64,000 nt of DNA, taken from Aradus depressus. Lineage: Eukaryota; Arthropoda; Insecta; Hemiptera; Aradidae. Each line of letters starts with the position of its first letter. Positions within the stretch are counted from its first letter, which is position 1. The notes beneath the pieces were generated by a model that saw only the letters and a list, made by a program, of their open reading frames with translations, did no database searches and was not told the DNA's origin. Shown here piece after piece: positions 57,979 through 64,000 of this stretch. Made by a program: the position numbers and the translations under genes. The stretch spans positions 25,876,051 through 25,940,050 of the forward strand of contig OY759218.1 in assembly GCA_963662175.1 (NCBI GenBank), read 5' to 3'.

Positions 57979-59355
57979 TTGAATTTGAGAATTATTCTTT
58001 TTGTAAAATCAAGAAATAACAGTTATTTTTTGATTGAAAAAGTAAAAATCACTGATGATTTTTAAATAAAAGTCAAAAGTTAATCGGTAAGATTTATACA
58101 TCTAGTTAAAAATTAACTGTTAACATTTGACTTATTTTTTTAAAAGTTAAACGTCAAGAATTGCTTATTGAGTGAAAAATGTTTGAATCAAAAAGAAAAA
58201 TTACTTTTTGAGCGATATTTTTTACATCAGAAATAACACTTATTACTTGAGCGATATTTTTTTCTCTCAAAATAAAACTCAAAACGCTGTATCTCTCTTA
58301 ATACTGACGTTATCGTCTTGCAGTTGGTCTTATTCGAATCAACTTGTAAAAATCTTTAAGAATCAATTACTTAACTTTCTCAAAAAGAAAACTTTTGTTA
58401 AAATCTATCTTCGAAAGTAGGAAATAGTTAATTAAAATACACAATTTCTTTGTCAAACTTCACTATATATTCTCAAATACTCAACTAGTTTCGCCATGTT
58501 AAGGCATTATCAAGAGTCACTTACAAACTGTTTGTAAGTGACTCTTGATAATGCCTTAACACGGCGAAACTAGTTGAGTATTTGAGAATATATAGTGAAG
58601 TTTGACAAAGGAATTGTGTATTTTAATTATCTATTCCTAGAATGGAGCTTCACAAAGTAAATCTGGAAACCATAAATTATAGGAAATAGTTGTAACCTGT
58701 CGTGTAAAAGGCCTGACAAAACTATTAGGTGAAAATTCAAAAAGAAAAGTATACAAAGACAAAATTAAAGGCAACTACAAAGAGATATTTATTTTATTTC
58801 AAAAATATACAAATATGAAAAAAAACAAACAATGAAGTGGGATGAAAAACGATAATACTAATTTTCTCATTAACCACGACACTATTGAGTATTCAATTTT
58901 AAAAGCATGATCTGCTCGAGATGTGCTGGTATTAAACGGCCACGAAGATTACTAAAAACGTATCTAACGGCCGAAAATTCCCTTTCTACGCTCACCTGTG
59001 TGGCTGGAACTCCGTGGTAAAAAAATTTACTTTTGAAGAAACCGCAGAGATTGATTCTTATACATATTTTCAAGTTGAATCGAATAAGACTAACCACAAG
59101 TAGATAGCTTTAATCGTAAGCGAGATAGAGCGTTTTGAGTTTTATTTTGAGTGAAAAAAATATCGCTCAAGTAACAAGTGTTATTTCTGATCTAAAAAAT
59201 TTCGCTCAGAAATAATTATGGCGGGGGGATTTTTGATTTATTGACAGAAAAATAAGAATTAATTTTTGAGGGGAATCACAAAATGAATTTTAAAAGCTAT
59301 AAATAAAAATCAAGTTATGATTTAATTTATCAGTCATAAAAAATAATTCTCAATT
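57979..59355 (-). mobile_element. hAT element with long inverted repeats, deletion derivative
   Basis: Long imperfect inverted repeats: 58200-58310 (TTGAGCGATATTTTTTAC, AAATAACACTT, AAAACTCAAAACGCT) match the reverse complement of 59105-59215; outermost ends share TTGAGAATTATT. The minus-strand fragment 59030-58885 reads VPATQVSVEREFSAVRYVFS, then RLIPAHLEQIMLLKLN, the hAT C-terminal dimerisation motif. A Penelope-type palindrome inserted at 58427-58681. Confidence 0.7.
58427..58681. mobile_element. Perfect palindrome of Penelope terminal repeats
   Basis: Two ~100-bp arms head to head around 58527 (CACTTACAAACTGTTTGTAAGTG at the centre), identical to the arms of 55644-56988 and ending with the same tail. 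Flanked by TAGGAAATAGTT on both sides. It looks like an insertion of the two terminal repeats with the whole interior missing. Confidence 0.85.
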
Positions 59356-59419
59356 TCAAACTCTGGGAAATAGGATACACGAAGTGCGTGGGGACTCAGT
59401 TCAGGGCCCAATGTTAAAA

Positions 59420-59905
59420 TTAACGGGCATGTGTACCGCCTATTAGTGGACACTGGGGCTGATACCACCCTGCTTCGGCGACCGATACCGGGAGTGCGAT
59501 TATTGCAGTCAGAGGCCAGAGTAAAGGATGTCACCGGGCGTCCGCTCCCGGTTCAAGGGGAGCAGATAGTGACACTGGAGCTGGACGGAGTCAGCACTGT
59601 GCATACAGTCACAGTTAGGGATCTATCGATACAAGTAAAGTATCGATACTTTGTGGTATCAATTGAATGAACCCTAGTCACAGTTGCTACGGAGGATATG
59701 GTGAGCGATGACTTCCTTGGTTTCGACCTAATGCGTAAATTAGAAGCTGAAATCGACCTAAAAGCGGGTAAAGTCTCGATACCGCAGCTCGTTGTCAACA
59801 AGCTGAAAGAAAACATGCGCGGCTCCTCAACAAAAGGTAAAGCGTGCCGAAAAGGTTGTGATGGAAGCGGTAGCCGAGTATTACGGAAGGTCGGTCAAGA
59901 AAATA
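59420..59905 (+). pseudogene. Second LTR-element fragment: retropepsin
   Basis: The frame reads VYRLLVDTGADTTLL (DTGA aspartic protease site), RVKDVTGRPLPVQGEQIVTL, then after a 61-bp insertion ATEDMVSDDFLGFDLMRK and AEIDLKAGKVSIPQ. This is the retropepsin domain of a different, moderately GC-rich gypsy-type element. The rest of pol is absent. A TATA-like CTATATAAGAGG at 57718 might be its promoter, unproven. Confidence 0.7.
59616..59676. mobile_element. 61-bp hAT-like mini-MITE in the retropepsin
   Basis: Flanked by the exact 8-bp duplication GTCACAGT (59608-59615 and 59677-59684). Ends TAGGGATC and GAACCCTA are inverted with one mismatch. The interior has the palindromic pair ATCGATAC/GTATCGAT. 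It interrupts the protease frame. Confidence 0.82.
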
Positions 59906-59907
59906 GA

Positions 59908-60000
59908 TAAGAGGCTGTCTTCTGTAATAGGTTGTCTTCTGTAAGAGGTTGTCTTCTGTAAGAGGTTGTCTTCTGTAATAGGTTGTCTTCTGTAAGAGGC
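59908..60000. repeat. 17-bp tandem repeat, about 5 units
   Basis: Units GGTTGTCTTCTGTAA(T/G)A in a row after the retropepsin fragment. 60000-61380 is AT-rich with no domain I recognise. Confidence 0.9.
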
Positions 60001-61394
60001 AGAAATCCCAAGTAAAGAGAAAGAATGTTCTGATATAGATGTGAGTAGTGAGTTTCTAGAAGTAGGGGTCTCAAGTACTAAGAATTGCATCTCACAAGAC
60101 ATAAATCTTCAAATAGACAAAATTGAAAATAAGATGAAGGGAATTCTGAAGTAGAAAAAGAGAAAATAATGAAAGGATTAGAAGTAAATGGAAAATTCCT
60201 TTTAAACTTTTCCTTCTAGAAAATGGTAGAGCAGGGCAAAGGTTTAGAAGTGGTTTTGCACAGGAGGAAAAAAACTAATACGGAAAAAATACTTTTAGAA
60301 GTGGGCTGGAATGTTGTAGAGAAGCCATTGGCTGGGGTATCCGCAAGAGGCAGGAATTAAGTTTAGGTTGTGCATTTTATTGCATCAGCCACTTTTTATA
60401 CATGTTTGTTTGCAACTCGGATGAGTTTGGGGAAATAACTGACAGACTAACATAACAGAAATAGGAATAATTTAAGAAATGACAAAGTAACTGACATTGG
60501 AGTGATAGTGTATGGATGAAGAATTTATAATTAATTAGGATCAATATTTTTTTTAGGATTCGATTATATGTTGAGGATCAGATTAAAATTTATCTGACAT
60601 TGAACTTAGGGAATAATCACCCAAATTTATAAGGGAATTTAAATTATTATGAGTTATTTATTAATTATATTTTATTGGAAGTTAAAAAACATTCAGATCG
60701 AACATAAGGAAGAAAATAGATTTTTTTGAAAATTTAAAAAGTCGAATTCAATCAGCAGGCTGGGACATACCTAGATCTCTCTGGAGACGTGACAATATTC
60801 CTGTAGCCGAGTCAAGGGGACAGATTTTCTGTTATGAAACTGTTTAGCTAGGGTACCGGATGTGACTAAATCATATTACAGATTAGAAAGATGAACGATA
60901 CTGTTAGGAAGCCTTGAAAGGAAATAATATATTTGATAAATTGTATGAATGGATAGGTGAAATTAGACAATAATTGCTATGAATAACATACATATAAATT
61001 TATAAATGAGAGTCGAAATGATGAGAATTTGAAGGACAACATTATATAACTTTAAGATTAGGTACATAAGAAAGGTAATATTAATTATAAAAGAGTAGAT
61101 TTAAATTGCTATTGACATAATCCTTTTAGACGTCGGGATTTTATAGTTTTGATTTGGGAAATATTATTTTTTAATCCTAGTAAGAGCTAATGGTTAATTA
61201 AAGATTTATATTTTTGATTTGAGAGATATTATTTTTTTTCGCCTAGTAAGAACTAGCGATTTATTGGAGATTTAAAATGTAGTTTTGGTTGCCTACCTGA
61301 GATAGGAGGAACTGTATATGTATTTTGCTACATCGATGATGAAGTTATTAATATTAGGGAGTAATTAGTTGTGTACTTGTATAAAAAAGTACTC

Positions 61395-61505
61395 CCATAT
61401 ATTTTGTGAAATAGACAATATATTTAGGAAACATACGTTTTTTTATTTTTTATTAAGTGTTTCACAATATCTCTGAAAAAAAAAAAAAAGTTAAGTATCC
61501 ATTTT
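61395..61505 (+). repeat. Repeat arm of the 15.8 kb inverted-repeat family
   Basis: TATTTTGTGAAATAGACAAT, AAACATACGTTTTT and TATTAAGTGTTTCACAATAT match 15839-15935. Single arm only. Confidence 0.6.
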
Positions 61506-61764
61506 TTATATAGATTACGATATATAGAAATTTATATATAAGTGTATGAGAGTAGGCCGAAATATTTCTGGTTAAATTAATAAATAATGGCAGCCGAGTG
61601 CGCTGACCTGAGAATGTCTTGTCCTTGTGAGGTTTTGGTTTGCTTTTGGAATTCATTTAATGTTTCACAAAGTCTCCGGGTAAGTTTATAATTATTTTCT
61701 CAACTGTCACTTAATGGTGAAGTGAGTCTGTTATAGTTATTTTTGAATAACAATCGTGTTTAAC

Positions 61765-62030
61765 TAGCAGGTTAACCCAACGTTGCCCGGGAATAACTTT
61801 GCGTTATATTACTTTACCTAAAGCAGATTACGATGCCCGAACAAAAAAGGTTCTTTTCTTTCCCCCCTCTCCCCTTCTTCCAAAGGAAAGAAGAGAATGA
61901 AATTTTCTGACTCTTCTCGTCGACCCTTTGATATGATACGTCACACATCGTTGTAAAAGAATATTGGCATTCCACCCCTCCCCCAAATTAAATTTGTTGG
62001 ATGGCTCATAGCGTATATTTCACGTTTGAC
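61765..62030 (-). mobile_element. Helitron-like 3' end, third copy (partial)
   Basis: The minus strand ends CCCGGGCAACGTTGGGTTAA, CCTGCTAG, followed by T, like the 3' ends at 6935 and 24516 but with a decayed hairpin. The interior differs from the other two. The 5' end was not found, so the right limit is approximate. Confidence 0.45.
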
Positions 62031-62048
62031 CATCCTTAAAATAATCTA

Positions 62049-62492
62049 CATGAGTAGGTATAATATCTATGTCCTGGAACTGGAAATAACGTCATCCAGT
62101 GAGGTGGAAGGAGGGGGTGCTCAGTGGGTTGGGCCGAAGGAGGGGGTGCTCAGAGGGATGGGACCTGAGGGGGTGCTCATTCGAGCTGGGGATGTACATG
62201 GGGTGCTCTCTGGATACGCCTCGAATTTTTGGGTGAAGGTAATGGGAGGGGAATGAGTGGGGAGGGGGATGGTAGGGGAGGGGGTGCTCAGAGGGGGATG
62301 GGACCGAAGGAGGGGGTGCTCATTCGAGCTGGGGAGGTACATCTGAGAGAGCGCGAGCGTTGGTTAAGGCTAGGTTTTAGTGGTTGGAGCTGGTTAGAGC
62401 TGGGTCAGCGGTTGCTATACTTTCTCCATACATCCACCTCACTGGATTGCGTCACTTCCTGTTCCAGGACAGATATTATACCTACTTACATG
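62049..62492. mobile_element. Fold-back MITE with GGGGGTGCTCA units
   Basis: Inverted arms of about 58 bp: AGTAGGTATAATATCTATG and GAACTGGAAATAACGTCATC on the left against GATATTATACCTACTTACAT and CAGTGAGGTGGA complement on the right. The interior repeats GGGGGTGCTCA four or five times between degenerate GGGATGGGACC spacers. Confidence 0.75.
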
Positions 62493-63396
62493 TTCCATGA
62501 ATTTAAGTCTAGCGACTTCCTCATGGTTTGTGGACATTTGTAACCTCTTCATCTTTTTTGGGAATGATTATGTTTCTGCCTTGGTTTAAATTTTTCTTTG
62601 TAGGAACACATTCTTACGCCGAACAAAACTTTTTCAAACGTCAAGTTTTGCTGACTCAATCAACTTCTAAGCAGGACAATTTTTTCTGAAAACATATGAC
62701 TGGCATTTGTTGTGGCCGACATTCCCTTCGAAATACACGAACCGAAATATCCCAGATGAGAGAACGCTCCGTAAGAATTACCTAAATTTTTGTTATCAAA
62801 AAACATTACAAATACTTAAGGAACACGTAGGCAACAACTATGTGGATGTATATTAATGTAACATGTTAATATAAAAAAAATTAATAAATCGTGTCTGTTT
62901 AATAAAAATTAGTCTTTTGTTTTTTTCAATTTTAATTTTTTACTGCATAAAACTCATATTTCGACATGTTTTACAACATATTTTAATAAATTATACTGCA
63001 TATTACTTGCATATTTTATGGCATATTTTGGCAGTTGTTACTGCACAAAAATCCGGTCTCTATTCATATATATATATGTATATATATTCATATATATATA
63101 TATATATATTGTATATATATATATATTACATGGAAGTAAACGGACATGATCTGGAAACATTTATTTGTCGAAATATCGGAGAAAAAACGTTTAAATTAGA
63201 AAAATTGGGTACTTAGTTTCTTTAGAGGGAAGGTGGAGGGGATAGAGTAGGGGGAAGGGACGGTTTCTGCCGAGGGTCAGCGCTGCTGTCGCTCTCTTCC
63301 AACGTCATATCACAAAAATCTAGTTTTCTGACATTACATGACCTGAGATTTCTTTTTATGTTGTGAAGAGTTACAAGATACAAGAATATTTTATTA

Positions 63397-63988
63397 TTGC
63401 GGTTTGTTCTATTGCAAGCAAATACTTTTGAATGTAAGTTTAATATATTTAGTCCCGACAAAATTTGGAGAAGGCGTAATGAGGAGCTGAATCCAAAAAA
63501 TTTAAAACCAATAGTAAAACATGGGGGTGGCTCAGTGATGGTGTGGGGGTGTAGGGCGTCTAGTGGAATTGGTGAACTGGTTTTCATTGAAACCACCATG
63601 ACTGGAAAAGTTTATGCCGAATTACTAAGGAGCAATTTGAAAAAGAGTGCTGAAAAACTTGGGATTTTACGGACTTTTCATTTTTACCAAGACAACGATC
63701 CGAAACACACCTGTGAATTGGTACGTACTTGGCTTTTGTATAACTGCCCTAAAGTTATGAAACCCCCCCCAATCGCCCGATCTCAACCCAATTGAACACG
63801 TATGGGGTGAGCTCGACAGGAAAATTCGATTAACACCCATTGCTTCAAAAAACGAATTGAAACAAAAGTTATTAGAAGGGTGGGGTAAAATATCTCCAAA
63901 TTTCACCAAAAAATTAGTTTCATCATCATTGCCGAATCGAATGAAAGATGTTATTACACAAAAAGGTACCCAACCAAATATTAATTAA
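63397..63988 (+). pseudogene. Tc1-like transposase, frameshifted and N-terminally decayed
   Basis: Reads RRRNEELNPKNLKPIVKHGG, GSVMVWGCRASSGIGELVFI, FYQDNDPKHT (second catalytic D), then in a shifted frame after an 8-C run (63763-63770) SPDLNPIEHVWGELDRK (third catalytic residue, E), ending at a stop near 63988. The first catalytic D block (SDESKF) is degraded to TFECKF. The N-terminal DNA-binding part is not recognisable. One extra or missing C explains the shift. Confidence 0.88.
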
Positions 63989-64000
63989 CATTATGGTTTT

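Overview
This window looks like nuclear DNA of an arthropod, most likely an insect. It is AT-rich, full of spliced introns and transposon debris, and carries no bacterial-style operons. One real host gene is recognisable: the minus-strand orthologue of the transmembrane axon-guidance ligand Semaphorin-1A. I could follow 17 coding exons from the signal peptide (45724) to the cytoplasmic tail (1036). All splice phases agree and give 739 codons; the C-terminal end lies beyond the left edge. The first coding exon is separated from the rest by a ~22 kb intron. One intron (1250-2620) appears to use a GC-AG splice donor.

Layout. 1-23.5 kb: Sema-1a exons 17 to 2, with small introns holding SINEs, two Helitron-like elements in opposite orientation, hAT-type MITEs and AT microsatellites. 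23.5-45.6 kb: intron 1, made largely of transposons and tandem repeats. It holds a LINE broken by an inverted-repeat element that is itself broken by a SINE, a Tigger/pogo transposase fragment, 137-bp and 116-bp minisatellites, a GC-rich LINE ORF1-like island, and an AT-rich degenerate tandem array. 45.6-45.8 kb: the first coding exon with a 3' splice site in its 5' leader, so upstream non-coding exons are expected. 45.8-64 kb: upstream DNA, essentially all mobile. It has two hAT MITEs, a decayed Ty3/gypsy element (48.0-52.4 kb) whose integrase zinc-binding segment is inverted, a 61-bp minisatellite, a Harbinger-like MITE, a Penelope-like fragment (GIY-YIG domain) bounded by inverted repeats, a MULE fragment, a hAT element containing a perfect Penelope-type palindrome, a second retropepsin fragment carrying a 61-bp hAT-like insertion with an 8-bp target duplication, a fold-back MITE, and a frameshifted Tc1 transposase at the right edge.

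I found no CRISPR array, rRNA or intact autonomous transposon. The two tRNA-like families are SINE heads, not tRNA genes. The most unusual items are the GC-AG/GT tandem donor of Sema-1a, the SINE family ending in telomere-like AACCT units, the inverted segment in the gypsy pol, and the Penelope inverted-repeat structures. Family assignments rest on motif recognition by eye; no database search was run.
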